64,000 nucleotides of DNA from Pseudomonas sp. A-RE-19 (GTDB lineage: Bacteria > Pseudomonadota > Gammaproteobacteria > Pseudomonadales > Pseudomonadaceae), in assembly GCF_019956555.1 (NCBI RefSeq), contig NZ_JAHBDQ010000005.1:1-64000 (forward strand), given 5' to 3'. Made by a program: the position numbers and the translations under genes. The notes beneath the pieces were generated by a model that worked only from the letters and a program-made list of their open reading frames with translations, was not told where the DNA came from and ran no database searches. Below are positions 44,377-54,732 of this stretch, piece after piece; positions within the stretch are counted from its first letter, which is position 1, and every line of letters begins with the position of its first letter.

Positions 44377-45519
44377 ATGAAAATCGTCATCGCCCCCGAT
44401 TCGTTCAAAGACAGCCTGAGTGCCCAAGGTGTGGCCGAGGCCATTGCGCTGGGGTTGGCCGAAGTCTGGCCAGACGCACACTTGCTCAAGTGCCCGATGG
44501 CTGACGGCGGGGAAGGTACGGTCGAATCGATTCTGGCCGCGTGCGACGGCGAACTGCGCCGTACCCACGTTCGCGGGCCGCTGGGCGCCACGGTCGATGC
44601 CGCGTGGGGCTGGTTGCCACAGAATCACACCGCGATCATCGAAATGGCCGAGGCCAGTGGCCTGCAATTGGTTCCGCTGAACCTGCGCGATGCGTGCACC
44701 AGCAGCACCTACGGCACCGGTGAATTGATCCGCGCCGCGCTGGATGCCGGCGCGCAACGGGTGATTCTGGCGATTGGCGGCAGCGCCACCAACGACGGCG
44801 GCGCCGGGGCGATGCAAGCCTTGGGGGTGAAACTGCTGGACGCTCAGGACCAAACCCTGGTGCCCGGCGGTCTGGCCCTGGCGCAATTGGCCCGCCTCGA
44901 TCTGAGCGACATCGATCCGCGTCTGGCCAAGGTGCGTTTCGACATCGCCGCCGACGTTAATAATCCGCTGTGCGGTCCTCACGGAGCCTCAGCGATTTTC
45001 GGCCCGCAGAAAGGCGCGACACCCGAGCAAGTCGAGCAACTGGACCAGGCCCTCGGGCACTTTGCCGAGCTCTGCGCGCAAGCCTTGGACAAAGACGTGC
45101 GCGACGAACCGGGCAGCGGCGCGGCTGGCGGACTGGGGTTTGCCGCGAAGGCGTTTCTGGGCGCGCAATTCCAGGCCGGGGTGGAAGTGGTTGCCGAACT
45201 GGTGGGGTTGGCCGAGGCGGTCAACGGTGCCGACCTGGTGATCACGGGCGAGGGGCGTTTCGATGCGCAGACGTTGCGCGGCAAAACCCCGTTTGGCGTG
45301 GCACGCATTGCGCGGCAACACGGCGTGCCGGTCATTGTCATCGCCGGCACCTTGGGCGAAGGCTATCAGGCCTTGTACGAGCATGGCATCGATGCGGCAT
45401 TCGCGTTGGCGAGCGGGCCGATGACGCTGGAGCAGGCCTGCGCCGAGGCACCGCGTTTGTTGCGCGATCGTGCCAGGGATATTGCGCGGGTGTGGCGGGC
45501 GGCGGCGCGCAAGGCCTAA
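44377..45519 (+). CDS. garK: Glycerate 2-kinase (GarK/GlxK family)
   Basis: 380 residues from MKIVIAPDSFKDSLSAQGVA; phosphorylates D-glycerate to 2-phosphoglycerate. Motifs: CPMADGGEGTVESIL, AIGGSATNDGGAGAMQALG, DVNNPLCGPHGASAIFGPQKGA, and TGEGRFDAQTLRGKTPFGVA. The ATG at 44377 is chosen because upstream codons carry no family sequence. With cdaR and the ACS transporter it makes a compact glycerate/sugar diacid uptake module; garR, gcl and gudD are not in the window. Confidence 0.93.
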   Translation: MKIVIAPDSFKDSLSAQGVAEAIALGLAEVWPDAHLLKCPMADGGEGTVESILAACDGELRRTHVRGPLGATVDAAWGWLPQNHTAIIEMAEASGLQLVPLNLRDACTSSTYGTGELIRAALDAGAQRVILAIGGSATNDGGAGAMQALGVKLLDAQDQTLVPGGLALAQLARLDLSDIDPRLAKVRFDIAADVNNPLCGPHGASAIFGPQKGATPEQVEQLDQALGHFAELCAQALDKDVRDEPGSGAAGGLGFAAKAFLGAQFQAGVEVVAELVGLAEAVNGADLVITGEGRFDAQTLRGKTPFGVARIARQHGVPVIVIAGTLGEGYQALYEHGIDAAFALASGPMTLEQACAEAPRLLRDRARDIARVWRAAARKA

Positions 45520-45533
45520 TAAACACCGCGGCC

Positions 45534-45627
45534 CTTGTGGGAGCGAGCCTGCTCGCGATAGCGGCGGGTCAGATGACATTGGTGCTGAAGGTGCCGCCGT
45601 CATCGAGAGCAGGCTCGCTCCCACAAA
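45534..45627. repeat. REPIN (GAGCGAGCCTGCTCGCGA variant)
   Basis: TTGTGGGAGCGAGCCTGCTCGCGA at 45535-45558 and its near-inverse at 45604-45627, after garK. The rest of the 330-base gap before the MCP gene holds only the MCP promoter region. Confidence 0.85.
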
Positions 45628-45850
45628 TTCCGCGTCTTGACGGGTGAGTGTTTCACCACTGAAACACGTCTGCCTCCCTCGAAAAATATTTCTCCAACCC
45701 CTGCAAAAAACCTGAACCCCGGCCGATACAACGTATAGGCGCACACAAACCTATTACAACAGTGGCGCCAAACTGAACGGTGCGCGCCATCGCCCGCCCG
45801 ACAGTGATTACGGCAAGGATGCTCGTCGCCTCAATTACCGAGATCATCCT

Positions 45851-47476
45851 ATGTCACTGCGTAATCTGAATATCGCGCCTCGAGCTTTCCTGGGTTTCGC
45901 CTTCATTGCCTTGCTGGTCATCGTGCTGGGGGTGTTTGCCGTGAACCGCATGACGATCATCCGTCAGGCCTCTGTCGATATGGAAATGACGCAGTTACCC
46001 AGCATCGGGTTTCTGGGCAACGTGACGGAAAACGTTTTGCGGCTGCGGATTCTCTCGTTCCGCGTGCTGGTCAACCGGGATCCGGCGGCGTTGCAGGAAG
46101 CCCAGACCCGTATCGGCGTGCTCATCGACAAGGTGCGCAGCGCCCAAGCCAGTTATGCCGCTTTGCCGGCCGGCCCTGAAGAGGCGGCGCTGTACAAAAC
46201 CTTCTCGACAACCCTCGACAACTACCTGCAGGCCCAGAGCCAGATGCTGGACCTGTCGCGACAGGACAAAATCGATGAGATGCGCACCCTGATCAACACG
46301 CGGATCAAGGACGGTACTGATCAGATGGGCGAGCAGTTGAACAAACTGGTGGCGATCAACACCGCCGATGCCAAAGCCGCCTCGGCCAAGGCGGGCGAGC
46401 ACTACAGCGAAGCCTTTACCGGCATCGTGACGGTGGCGGTAATGGCTTCGCTGCTGACCGTGCTGTTGGCCTGGCTGCTGACCCGCAGCATCGTCACACC
46501 GTTGAACCGTGCGGTACTCGCGGCCGAAACCATTGCCAGCGGCAACCTGAGCAAGGTCATCGAAGTCGACGGCAACGACGAACCGGCGCGTCTGCTCAGC
46601 GCGTTGGCCACCATGCAAACCAACTTGCGCAAAACCATCGAACAGATCGCCGGCTCCGCGACGCAACTGGGCGCGGCGGCTGAAGAACTCAGCACCGTAA
46701 CCCAAGAAGCATCCCGTGGCTTGCAACAACAGAACAACGAAATCGAACAGGCGGCCACCGCCGTTAACGAAATGACCGCCGCCGTGGAAGAAGTGGCGCG
46801 CAATGCGGTATCGACCTCCGAAGCGTCGAACCAGTCGACTCAGGCCGCCCGCCAAGGTCGTGACCGGGTGGTGGAAACCGTCGACGCGATCCAGACCATG
46901 ACCCACGATGTGCAAAACACCGCGTTGATGATCGAGGGCCTGGCCGCTCAGGGCCGCGACATCGGCAAAGTGCTGGACGTGATCCGCGCCATCGCCGAGC
47001 AGACCAACCTGCTGGCCCTCAATGCCGCGATCGAAGCCGCCCGTGCCGGGGAGGCCGGACGGGGCTTTGCGGTGGTGGCGGACGAAGTCCGGGCGCTGGC
47101 CCATCGCACAGCGCAGTCGACCCAGGAAATCGAGAAAATGGTCGCCGGCATCCAGAACGGCACCGGCGAAGCGGTCTCATCGATGCAACAAAGTAATCAG
47201 CGCACCCAAAGCACCCTGGAGATGGCTCGCGCGGCGGGTATCGCCCTGGAGCAGATCACCCAGTCGATTCAACTGATCAACGAACGCAACCTGGTGATCG
47301 CCAGCGCCTCGGAAGAACAGGCTCAGGTGTCCCGTGAAGTCGACCGCAACCTGGTGAACATCCGCGACCTGGCCACCCAGTCCGCCGCCGGTGCCAACCA
47401 GACCAGCGCCGCCACCCACGAACTGTCGCGACTGGCGGTTGATTTGAATGCGATGGTGGCGCGGTTTGTCATCTAG
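45851..47476 (+). CDS. Methyl-accepting chemotaxis protein
   Basis: 541 residues. TM1 ~12-32, a periplasmic four-helix-bundle ligand domain (~33-188), TM2 ~190-212, HAMP (~213-265, [19 protein letters not shown]), then the cytoplasmic signalling domain with the conserved tip [19 protein letters not shown] near residue 385. A 541-residue length with a ~155-residue sensor matches the 4HB_MCP class. Ligand cannot be told. Monocistronic. Confidence 0.93.
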   Translation: MSLRNLNIAPRAFLGFAFIALLVIVLGVFAVNRMTIIRQASVDMEMTQLPSIGFLGNVTENVLRLRILSFRVLVNRDPAALQEAQTRIGVLIDKVRSAQASYAALPAGPEEAALYKTFSTTLDNYLQAQSQMLDLSRQDKIDEMRTLINTRIKDGTDQMGEQLNKLVAINTADAKAASAKAGEHYSEAFTGIVTVAVMASLLTVLLAWLLTRSIVTPLNRAVLAAETIASGNLSKVIEVDGNDEPARLLSALATMQTNLRKTIEQIAGSATQLGAAAEELSTVTQEASRGLQQQNNEIEQAATAVNEMTAAVEEVARNAVSTSEASNQSTQAARQGRDRVVETVDAIQTMTHDVQNTALMIEGLAAQGRDIGKVLDVIRAIAEQTNLLALNAAIEAARAGEAGRGFAVVADEVRALAHRTAQSTQEIEKMVAGIQNGTGEAVSSMQQSNQRTQSTLEMARAAGIALEQITQSIQLINERNLVIASASEEQAQVSREVDRNLVNIRDLATQSAAGANQTSAATHELSRLAVDLNAMVARFVI

Positions 47477-47494
47477 CCTTTCGCTCTTGCATGG

Positions 47495-48271
47495 CTATGC
47501 CGAGCGGGGGATTGGTTTTTTTTGGCTGTCGTTCGCGATCAGATCAATACGAATGATCGTCCCCTTGGAGTTAACCGTTTGAATCCCGGCTCGACTGCCG
47601 ATTCGGTGGTACATAAGGTGGGTGCCATCGTCGATCGTGGTAAAGACGTAGCCCGGAATCGCCACCACGGTGGCAGCATCAGAGGAACGCACCACGCCCA
47701 CAGCCACCGGCGGGGCATCCACGCCACCGCAATGGACAGTAATCGTGTCTCCGGCCGCTTGGTCGGAGTACGGCTCGATGGTGACTTTCACCATGTCGCA
47801 ATGGTGTTTCAGATACTCGGGTGTGACGCCATCTTCGTAAGTCAGCTCGTCGTCGATAACGGGCTTGAGTGGTGTCGCACCGTTCAAGGGAATGCGTTTA
47901 TCGATCGTGAACGTGGCGGGTTCAGACGTAAAAGTCACTCCGTCGTGTCTGCGCACCTTGAACTCAATGATGCTTTCGCCTTCCACAAGATGCTGTTTGC
48001 CCAGCGTCAGGATGAGCGGAAAGGTAATCGGACCCGCCAGTTTGACGGTTTTCACTCGTTTCCTTGTTCCGTCAGGGGTGGTCAACGAGAGCAGGACAGT
48101 GTCTATGCGACCATGAACCGCAGACTCGGCCCAGGGTTGATCAATTTGCAGACGCAGATCGCACTGTGTGGCCAGGTCCGGCAACAGGTTTTTTTGCGGA
48201 TAAAACGGAATACCTTCGGATGGGTAACTACTGAGTGCATCGACGATGCGAAACGCCGGTAATTTGTTCAT
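47495..48271 (-). CDS. Hypothetical beta-rich protein, 258 aa
   Basis: MNKLPAFRIVDALSSYPSEG..., a mainly beta protein with repeats of the kind D-T-(I/V)-x-(V/L)... such as GRIDTVLLSLTTPDGTRK, VEGESIIEFKVRRHDG and AAGDTITVHCGG. It resembles the pseudomonad Ig-like-repeat proteins of unknown function; the gene that starts at 63803 may be of the same family. No signal peptide is seen. Start at 48271 follows GAGGATATCTGAA. Convergent with the MCP gene, 18 bases apart. Confidence 0.65.
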   Translation of the reverse strand: MNKLPAFRIVDALSSYPSEGIPFYPQKNLLPDLATQCDLRLQIDQPWAESAVHGRIDTVLLSLTTPDGTRKRVKTVKLAGPITFPLILTLGKQHLVEGESIIEFKVRRHDGVTFTSEPATFTIDKRIPLNGATPLKPVIDDELTYEDGVTPEYLKHHCDMVKVTIEPYSDQAAGDTITVHCGGVDAPPVAVGVVRSSDAATVVAIPGYVFTTIDDGTHLMYHRIGSRAGIQTVNSKGTIIRIDLIANDSQKKPIPRSA

Positions 48272-48484
48272 TTCAGATATCCTCGATAAGAGCGTCGTAA
48301 TGACAACCCACAGTGGGTGATCCCGATTAAACAATCCGACATGTAATGGCGCTACTGACAGATCTGATAGGTACTAAAGGCAGGTTTGATCACTGCGTTG
48401 AAAAAAGACCCACTTGACCACCACTGGAATGTTCCGTGATTTGAGATAGGGTTGAATCTGGAACTCGCGCGTCAGGAGAAGTAC

Positions 48485-49672
48485 ATGCGCTATTCAGCCT
48501 TGACCCAACGAATCGCTGGTGACGGAGCCGCAGCCTGGAAGATTCATGATCGAGCGCTGGAATTGCGCGAGCAGGGCATCGACGTGCTGCTGCTGTCGAT
48601 CGGCGATCCGGATTTCGACACCCCGATGCCAATCATTCACGCCGCCATCGACAGCCTGCTGGCCGGCGACACCCATTACTCGGATGTACGCGGCTCCCAC
48701 ACACTGCGCAGCAGCATCGCCCGCCGTCATCAGCGGCGCAGCGGTCAGGAGGTGGACGCCGACCATGTGATCGTGCTGCCCGGTGCGCAGTGCGCGGTGT
48801 ATTCGGTTGCCCAATGCCTGCTCGATCCAGGCGACGAAGTGATCGTCGCCGAGCCGATGTACGTCACTTATGAAGGGGTGTTCGGTGCCTGCGGGGCTCG
48901 CGTGGTGCCGGTGGCCGTGCGTCCGGAGAACGGCTTTCGGGTCGAACCGGTGGATGTCGCGGCGCTGATCACCCCTAAAACCCGGGCCATTCTGCTCAAT
49001 AGCCCGAATAATCCTTCCGGTGCCAGTCTGTCGTTGAAAAGTTGGCAGGCGTTGGCTGCGTTGTGCGTGAGACATGACCTTTGGCTGATCAGCGATGAGG
49101 TCTACAGCGATTTGTTATTTGAAGGCGAACACATCAGCCCGGCCAGCCTGCCCGGCATGGCCGAGCGCACGGCGACCGTCAACAGTCTGTCCAAATCCCA
49201 TGCCATGACCGGCTGGCGAGTGGGTTGGATGATCGGCCCCAAAGCGCTGGCCGACCACGTGATGCATCTGTCGTTGTGCATGCTGTTCGGGATTCCGGAT
49301 TTCGTCCAGAACGCCGCGCAGGTGGCACTCGATAAAGACTTGCCGGAAGTGGCGCTGATGCGCGAGGAATATCGCCAGCGTCGCGACTTGGTGTGCGCGA
49401 GCTTGAGCGGTTGCCCGGGCATTCGGCCGATCAAGCCCGATGGCGGGATGTTCGTGATGGTCGATGTGCGCCAGACCGGCCTTGGCGCACAAGGTTTTGC
49501 CGAGCGGCTGCTGGAAGGTTACGGCGTCTCGGTGCTGGCCGGTGAAGCCTTCGGGCCGAGTGCGGCGGGGCATATTCGCATTGGCTTGGTGGTGGATCAG
49601 AAGAGGCTGGCGGATGCGTGCCGGCGGATTGCCTTGTGTGCGGTGGATTTGCTGCAGGAGCGGCGGGCCTGA
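48485..49672 (+). CDS. aruH: Arginine:pyruvate transaminase
   Basis: PLP fold-type I aminotransferase of 395 residues; closely resembles P. aeruginosa AruH as I recall it (MRYSxxTQRIAGDGAAAW, LLSIGDPDFDTP, DVRGSHTLRSSIARRH, LNSPNNPSGAS, the PLP lysine in NSLSKSHAMTGWRVGW, and GVSVLAGEAFGPSAAGHIR). It starts the arginine transaminase pathway, giving 2-ketoarginine. The aruI decarboxylase that usually accompanies it is not in the window; downstream lies the accessory segment, which may have separated them. Confidence 0.85.
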   Translation: MRYSALTQRIAGDGAAAWKIHDRALELREQGIDVLLLSIGDPDFDTPMPIIHAAIDSLLAGDTHYSDVRGSHTLRSSIARRHQRRSGQEVDADHVIVLPGAQCAVYSVAQCLLDPGDEVIVAEPMYVTYEGVFGACGARVVPVAVRPENGFRVEPVDVAALITPKTRAILLNSPNNPSGASLSLKSWQALAALCVRHDLWLISDEVYSDLLFEGEHISPASLPGMAERTATVNSLSKSHAMTGWRVGWMIGPKALADHVMHLSLCMLFGIPDFVQNAAQVALDKDLPEVALMREEYRQRRDLVCASLSGCPGIRPIKPDGGMFVMVDVRQTGLGAQGFAERLLEGYGVSVLAGEAFGPSAAGHIRIGLVVDQKRLADACRRIALCAVDLLQERRA

Positions 49673-49698
49673 TGGATTTGTGCTGAATTTGATGCGCC

Positions 49699-49788
49699 CT
49701 TCGCGGGCAAGCCTCGCTCCGGGTTTAGTGTCGATCACATGCCGCGCGCATGACACCAATACCGTAGGAGCGAGGCTTGCCCGCGAAG
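49699..49788. repeat. REPIN at the left flank of the accessory segment
   Basis: Arms CTTCGCGGGCAAGCCTCGCTCC (49699-49720) and inverse (49767-49788). It is preceded by TGCTGAATTTGATG and followed by CTGACTCACAGACGC, both of which recur around the REPIN at 58112-58184. Confidence 0.85.
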
Positions 49789-49813
49789 ACTGACTCACAG
49801 ACGCCGAACGTCC

Positions 49814-49936
49814 TCAGCCTTCCACGCCCTGGTATTCAACAGATGCTCCACTGCACGTGCCCAGCGTCTTGTCATGGACATCGAGGCCGACTTCGATCGA
49901 GTCATCCATTAATTTGATTTTGATCAACCTCTCCAT
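49814..49936 (-). pseudogene. Possible remnant of a hydroxyacid dehydrogenase 3' end
   Basis: The bases from about 49800 to 49870 align with the 3' end of kguD (58205-58265): in one frame they read ARAVEHLLNTRAWKAED where kguD reads ERPANLVNAGAWRV. A separate minus-strand frame in the same stretch (40 codons, MERLIKIKLMDDSIEVGLD...) is open but has no ribosome site. I favour a diverged leftover of a second kguD-like 3' end, created when the accessory segment entered. Low certainty. Confidence 0.3.
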
Positions 49937-49992
49937 TGCTTTGCTAGCTAGACTGAAAATCAATACGACGTAATAAGTCGAGGTTGTGCTTC

Positions 49993-50391
49993 ATGTACTG
50001 GTTCCGCCGTCACCGTCGAAGCCTATTGCACCTTATCCTCACGGTGTGGGTGTTAGCTGTGGCCGTGATGGCAATCCACGGTTGTCTGGTGCAACCGAAT
50101 CACAATATAGCCGCATCACACAATGTCGAGCAGTATGGTGTGGATGGTCATGCCCTCCACACCAGTGGTTGCCTTCAAAACTGTGAGGACACTGCCACGG
50201 CGATAAAACCTGCATCGCAGACTCAAGCATTAGATTCCACCAACTGGGCCGTCCTTTTGCTGTTAACTACGGCAGTAATAATGATGGTGCTTGACCCCGC
50301 GAAAAAATCCTCCTTCGCCACTCTTGTACTGAAACGCCCCGCACCGCCGGAAGTCCCAGCCCGCCTGACTTTCGTACGTTTCAACGATTAA
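49993..50391 (+). CDS. Small membrane protein at the head of the copper cluster
   Basis: 132 residues from MYWFRRHRRSLLHLILTVWVLAVAV. One N-terminal helix (~10-33) ending in a possible lipobox-like HGC, a periplasmic His/Cys part (SHNVEQYGVDGHALHTSGCLQNCED) and a second helix (~88-105, NWAVLLLLTTAVIMMV). Basic tail inside. His and Cys pairs between the helices could bind metal. The family resembles short proteins encoded at the head of copper-resistance loci in pseudomonads, but I cannot name it. Confidence 0.65.
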   Translation: MYWFRRHRRSLLHLILTVWVLAVAVMAIHGCLVQPNHNIAASHNVEQYGVDGHALHTSGCLQNCEDTATAIKPASQTQALDSTNWAVLLLLTTAVIMMVLDPAKKSSFATLVLKRPAPPEVPARLTFVRFND

Positions 50392-50497
50392 CCCCCTGCC
50401 TCAGAGTGGCAGAGCACTGATTGCTCTGTCCTGCTGCGTCGCTTTTTTGCGGCTCGGTTATTCCTGCTTGTCCCCCTCACAATCTCAGGACTTCACC

Positions 50498-50905
50498 ATG
50501 CAAATGCATTCTAAATTCGTTCTAGCTGCCATCTTGGCTAGCAGCGCACTCATTGCCTCTGCCGAGGACGCACATCACCCAGCCGACGTGCCGGTTGACT
50601 CAGCCGAGAACACAGCTCCCGCATCGACAGCCATGACAAAAGCCATGACCGAGCAAATGCAGAAAATGCAGGCAGCACATGACAAAGCGGCAGCGGCTAA
50701 AACGCCTGTTGAACGCCAGGCCGCCATGCAAGAAGGCATGAAAGTGATGAAGGACAGCATGGCCATGATGAGCAAGGAGCAGAGTGCAATGGGTTGTATG
50801 GGCATGTCTGGAGCCAAGGACAGCGCAGGCAAAGGCATGATGGGCATGATGATGCAGATGATGGAACAGCAGTCGTCGATGATGGAAATGCCAATGAACA
50901 AGTAA
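50498..50905 (+). CDS. Methionine-rich periplasmic protein, probable copper binder
   Basis: 135 residues. Signal peptide to about residue 22 ([28 protein letters not shown]). The mature protein is extremely Met-rich: [37 protein letters not shown] and the end [19 protein letters not shown]. Met clusters of MxxM and MM type bind Cu(I), as in CopG/PcoE/CusF-like sponges. A role in periplasmic copper buffering is inferred. The start at 50498 exposes the signal. Confidence 0.8.
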   Translation: MQMHSKFVLAAILASSALIASAEDAHHPADVPVDSAENTAPASTAMTKAMTEQMQKMQAAHDKAAAAKTPVERQAAMQEGMKVMKDSMAMMSKEQSAMGCMGMSGAKDSAGKGMMGMMMQMMEQQSSMMEMPMNK

Positions 50906-51023
50906 ATGTGCAGTAGCGCTGCCTGCACTTGGCAACCTGCCCACGTGTGCACCTGTTATGCACCACGACGACCATCAGCAAAAGGCGAACAGCAAAAACA
51001 CCGGGCAAAGAGGAGTACCCACC

Positions 51024-51710
51024 ATGAACCATACCGAATCGGCCTACGGTCTCTGGTCGCTGGTCATCATCAACTCATTGGTGTTTATCTTGTTCGCCTT
51101 CAGCTTCACCCGGCCTAAGACGAGCCGCGATTGGCGTTCCTTTGGTATGTTCTCGGCGTTCCTGGTGGCTCTGTTTACCGAGATGTACGGTTTCCCGCTG
51201 ACGATCTACCTGTTGATGCCCTGGCTCACTCGTAACTTCCCTGGCATCGACTTCCTCTCGCACGACGCAGGGCATTTGCTCGAAACGGTTCTGGGCTGGA
51301 AGGTCAATCCGCACTGGGGTCCATTCCACATTATCAGCAACCTGCTGATCGCCGGCGGCTTCTGGTTATTAGCGGCCGCCTGGCGTGTGCTCTATAACGC
51401 CCAAGGTACTGGGCAACTAGCGCTCGACGGGCCCTATGCGCGGATCCGTCACCCGCAGTACGTTGGCTTCGTGCTGATCATGTTTGGCTTTCTGTTGCAG
51501 TGGCCGACATTGATCACCTTGGTGATGTTTCCAATCCTCCTGTTGGTCTACGCCAAGCTGGCGAAGCGGGAAGAACAGGAGATGCTCGCGCACTTCGGCG
51601 ACGCCTACCGCGCTTACTGCGAACAGACTCCGGCGTTCCTGCCCTGGTCGACCCCCCACAGTCCCAACACTCCTACTGACGCCCCTCCGAGTTCAGGAAA
51701 ACAATCATGA
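51024..51710 (+). CDS. Isoprenylcysteine-carboxyl-methyltransferase-like membrane protein
   Basis: 228 residues, about five helices. The C-terminal half carries the ICMT/PEMT core: [20 protein letters not shown], then [30 protein letters not shown], the SAM-binding and catalytic region. Bacterial members often sit in heavy-metal clusters; their methyl acceptor is unknown. Start 51024 follows AGAGGAGTACCCACC. The stop overlaps the next start by ATGA. A SAM user next to a SAM-synthetase remnant is noted. Confidence 0.85.
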   Translation: MNHTESAYGLWSLVIINSLVFILFAFSFTRPKTSRDWRSFGMFSAFLVALFTEMYGFPLTIYLLMPWLTRNFPGIDFLSHDAGHLLETVLGWKVNPHWGPFHIISNLLIAGGFWLLAAAWRVLYNAQGTGQLALDGPYARIRHPQYVGFVLIMFGFLLQWPTLITLVMFPILLLVYAKLAKREEQEMLAHFGDAYRAYCEQTPAFLPWSTPHSPNTPTDAPPSSGKQS

Positions 51711-51976
51711 ACGCTCCCTGGAAAACTGGCATTTCTCTGGCCCTGACCATGGCTATTTCCTACACCGTTTGTGCGCTGCTCTATGCGCTATGGCCGGCGC
51801 AAGGTGTCGCTTTTCTCAGCGCTTTGTTCCATGGACTCGACTTTGGTCGCCTTCAAGCTTCCCAAGACTACAGTGTGGCGACTTTCGTCGGGCCACTGCT
51901 GGTCTTGAGTGTATGGGGCGCGATGGTCGGCACCTTGTTTGCCTGGCTGTCCGGCAAGCTCCGTGGCAAGTCTTGA
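51707..51976 (+). CDS. DUF5676-type small membrane protein
   Basis: 89 residues, two helices (~8-28 [21 protein letters not shown] and ~62-82 [20 protein letters not shown]) with a polar loop. It matches the DUF5676 pattern seen in copper and heavy-metal clusters. ATGA overlap with the ICMT-like gene upstream indicates coupling. Function unknown; a small subunit of metal handling is an inference from location. Confidence 0.75.
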   Translation: MNAPWKTGISLALTMAISYTVCALLYALWPAQGVAFLSALFHGLDFGRLQASQDYSVATFVGPLLVLSVWGAMVGTLFAWLSGKLRGKS

Positions 51977-52001
51977 TAGCCGCTTCAGGCAGGAGACAGT
52001 G

Positions 52002-54185
52002 ATGAATGAATCACACATGCAGCACAGCCAGCACCAGCCAGCGTTTGCATCAGGGAAAATGGCGAAAGATCCGATCTGCGGAATGATGGTCGATAAGAGC
52101 ACAGCGTTGTCACGGGAACGTGGCGGGCGCAGCTATTACTTTTGCAGCGACACCTGCCTGCGCACCTTCGAATCGCCAGAAAGAGAACTGAAGGCGATGA
52201 AAACCCGCGTGACTATCGCCCTCACCGGTGTACTGGCCCTGGCGCTTCTGCGTGCGGGCGCCTTCATCGCGCTGGCCGCCGGTGCCACGCTACTGACTTG
52301 GGTGCCGATCCCGGCGCTCCCTTGGTTCACGTGGGGAATATGGCTTTTCCTGTTGGTCACTCCGGTGCAGTTCATCGGTGGCTGGAGTTTCTACAAGGGA
52401 GCGTGGAACGCCATTCGCACCCGTAACATCAACATGGATTTCCTGATCGCCCTCGGCACGTCGGTCGCCTATTTCTACAGTGTCGCGGTGCTGTTCTTCC
52501 CGGACGTCCTGCCGGTCAAGGTGGCCGAGCGCGACGTCTATTTCGAAGTGTCGGCGGTGATCATCGCCTTCGTACTGCTGGGTAGGTACATGGAGGAGAT
52601 CATCAAGAAAAAGTCTTCGGCCGCAGTCCGGCGCTTACTTGATCTCAAACCGGCGATCGCGCATGTGATTCGTGATGGGGAGGAGGTCGACTTGCCCGCT
52701 GAAAACGTCATGGCCGGCGAGTTCCTGGTAGTCAAGCCTGGCGAAAAAATCCCCACCGATGGCGATGTCAGTGAAGGTCAGTCAACGGTAGATGAGTCCA
52801 TGCTGACGGGCGAGTCGATGCCGGTCGACAAACACCCGGGCAGTCCGGTGATCGGAGGTACGCTCAATGGCAGTGGTGTGCTCACTTTCAAAGCGAGCAG
52901 GATCGGTGCCGATACCGCACTGGCGCAGATCATCAAGATGGTCGAGGAGGCACAGGGCAGCACCGCACAGATCCAGCGCTTGGCCGATCAGGTCACTGGC
53001 TATTTCGTGCCTGCAGTGGTGGCAGTCGCGCTGTTGGCCCTGGTCGGCTGGTCTCTTGCGGGGAGTTTTCCGCAGGGACTGTTGGCCTTTATCGCGGTTC
53101 TCATCATTTCCTGCCCTTGTGCACTGGGCGTGGCGACGCCCGCGGCGTTAATGGTCGGTGTCGGCAAGGGGGCTGATAACGGCATCCTTATCCGCGGCGG
53201 CGAAGTACTGGAACGGGCAGAAAAACTGAGTACGGTGGTGTTCGACAAGACCGGCACCATTACCCGAGGCGAACCCGATGTAACCGATGTGATTTCGCTG
53301 GGCACAGCGTTGGAAAACGAGGTCTTGATGCTTGCCGCCGCCGTGGAGTCCGGTTCAGAACATCCACTTGGGGCAGCGATAGTGCGCGCCGCCCGGCATC
53401 GCGACATCAGCCTGCCGAAAGCGACCGGCATCAACGGGATCGCCGGTCACGGCATCGAAGGCACTGTCGACAGTCGCAAAGTCTGGCTGGGCAACCGGCG
53501 TTTGTTCGCTCGCCAAGGCATTGCGACCGAGGCTGCCGAAGAGCACCTCATCCGCCTGGAAGCCGATGGCAAGACCGCCATGCTGATCGGTGTCGACGAC
53601 CGTTTGGTTGGGGTGATTGCGGTGGCCGATACGATTAAACCTGAAGCGGCTGAAGCCGTTGCGGCATTGCAGGCAAGCGGCATCAAGGTCGTGCTACTGA
53701 GCGGCGACAACCACCGTACTGCCGAAGCGGTCGCGCGACAGGTCGGCATTGAACGAGTGATTGCCGAGGTCTTGCCGGACGACAAGGTCGCAGTGATCCG
53801 TCAATTGCAAAGCGAAGGGCAGGTCGTGGCCATGGTTGGCGATGGTGTCAACGATGCACCTGCCCTGGCCACCGCTGACATCGGCATCGCCATTGGCTCG
53901 GGTTCCGATGTAGCCAAGGAAACCGGCGGCATTATCCTGCTCAAGAACGATGTACGCGACGTGGTCACCGCGATCAAGCTGTCGCGCGCAACGATGGTCA
54001 AGATCAAACAAAACCTGTTCTGGGCATTCATCTACAACAGTATCGGCATTCCAATCGCGGCCTTCGGACTGCTTAATCCCATCATCGCTGCCGCCGCGAT
54101 GGCACTCAGCTCCCTGTCGGTAATCGCCAATTCCGCGACGCTGAAACGTGCCCGTATCGGCTTGAGTCAGGAGCCTAAATCATGA
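52002..54185 (+). CDS. copA: Cu(I)-exporting P1B-type ATPase with N-terminal YHS domain
   Basis: 727 residues. Instead of an HMA domain, residues ~20-70 form a YHS-type metal domain ([13 protein letters not shown] ... [14 protein letters not shown]). Eight helices follow with the TGES actuator motif, the CPC in SCPCALG (~371-373), phosphorylated DKTGT (~415), HP in SEHPLG and [10 protein letters not shown] (~614). Helix 7 has YNSIGIP (YN-x4-P) and helix 8 MALSS, the Cu(I) P1B-1 selectivity pattern. It should export Cu(I)/Ag(I) from the cytoplasm. Start at 52002 follows AGGAGACAGTG. Its stop overlaps the next gene by 4 bases. Confidence 0.92.
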   Translation: MNESHMQHSQHQPAFASGKMAKDPICGMMVDKSTALSRERGGRSYYFCSDTCLRTFESPERELKAMKTRVTIALTGVLALALLRAGAFIALAAGATLLTWVPIPALPWFTWGIWLFLLVTPVQFIGGWSFYKGAWNAIRTRNINMDFLIALGTSVAYFYSVAVLFFPDVLPVKVAERDVYFEVSAVIIAFVLLGRYMEEIIKKKSSAAVRRLLDLKPAIAHVIRDGEEVDLPAENVMAGEFLVVKPGEKIPTDGDVSEGQSTVDESMLTGESMPVDKHPGSPVIGGTLNGSGVLTFKASRIGADTALAQIIKMVEEAQGSTAQIQRLADQVTGYFVPAVVAVALLALVGWSLAGSFPQGLLAFIAVLIISCPCALGVATPAALMVGVGKGADNGILIRGGEVLERAEKLSTVVFDKTGTITRGEPDVTDVISLGTALENEVLMLAAAVESGSEHPLGAAIVRAARHRDISLPKATGINGIAGHGIEGTVDSRKVWLGNRRLFARQGIATEAAEEHLIRLEADGKTAMLIGVDDRLVGVIAVADTIKPEAAEAVAALQASGIKVVLLSGDNHRTAEAVARQVGIERVIAEVLPDDKVAVIRQLQSEGQVVAMVGDGVNDAPALATADIGIAIGSGSDVAKETGGIILLKNDVRDVVTAIKLSRATMVKIKQNLFWAFIYNSIGIPIAAFGLLNPIIAAAAMALSSLSVIANSATLKRARIGLSQEPKS

Positions 54186-54400
54186 ACCGCGAAGTTTTAA
54201 TTATCTGCCTCCTGGTGAGTATCGTGGGCATTACAACGGTGGTTTATCTGTTGGGGCTGACTGGCAAATCGTTGGCTATAGCAGCGATTTTCCTGCTGTG
54301 CCCGGTCTTGGTCGGGGTGCAACTTTTTCGCGGTGTCCGTCAATTTGATAAGGACATGGCCGAGGCCCGTCGCAAACTGCAAAGGAAGAACCTGCCATGA
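54182..54400 (+). CDS. Small two-helix membrane protein, 72 aa
   Basis: [25 protein letters not shown] and [19 protein letters not shown] are the two helices; the end is basic and cytoplasmic ([14 protein letters not shown]). Coupled by ATGA to the ATPase upstream and to the DUF2933-type gene downstream. Likely a small accessory subunit of the copper system; family unknown. Confidence 0.7.
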   Translation: MNREVLIICLLVSIVGITTVVYLLGLTGKSLAIAAIFLLCPVLVGVQLFRGVRQFDKDMAEARRKLQRKNLP

Positions 54401-54732
54401 AACCCCATTACGTTCCCATTCGCAGCGCCGGCCGTGTCAACTGGTTCTTCCTCGGCTTCCTTGCCATTGCCGCATACTTCCTGTTGACCGAGCACCGGGC
54501 CCACGTCGTTCCCTACTTGCCATTCCTGCTGTTGCTGGCCTGTCCGCTGATGCATCTGTTTATGCATCATGGACACGTGGGGCATGGCGGACACGAACAG
54601 GTTGATCGCGGTGAGCATGACGCGCACAGTGGCGGCTGCGGCCACCAGCACCGCGACGATCACGCTGGCCATGCGCCCGAACCAGGCAGGCAGCTGAACG
54701 ACGTGACGCAACGCCCAGACCGCCCGGCATGA
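54397..54732 (+). CDS. DUF2933-type His-rich membrane protein
   Basis: 111 residues. Two helices (~16-32 and ~38-56 with LPFLLLLACPLMHLFMHHGH), then a His/Gly/Asp-rich tail: HHGHVGHGGHEQVDRGEHD, GGCGHQHRDDHAGHAPE. DUF2933 proteins are typical of heavy-metal efflux loci; the tail is a probable metal-binding platform. Coupled by ATGA to the preceding gene. Side of the membrane not certain. Confidence 0.8.
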   Translation: MKPHYVPIRSAGRVNWFFLGFLAIAAYFLLTEHRAHVVPYLPFLLLLACPLMHLFMHHGHVGHGGHEQVDRGEHDAHSGGCGHQHRDDHAGHAPEPGRQLNDVTQRPDRPA

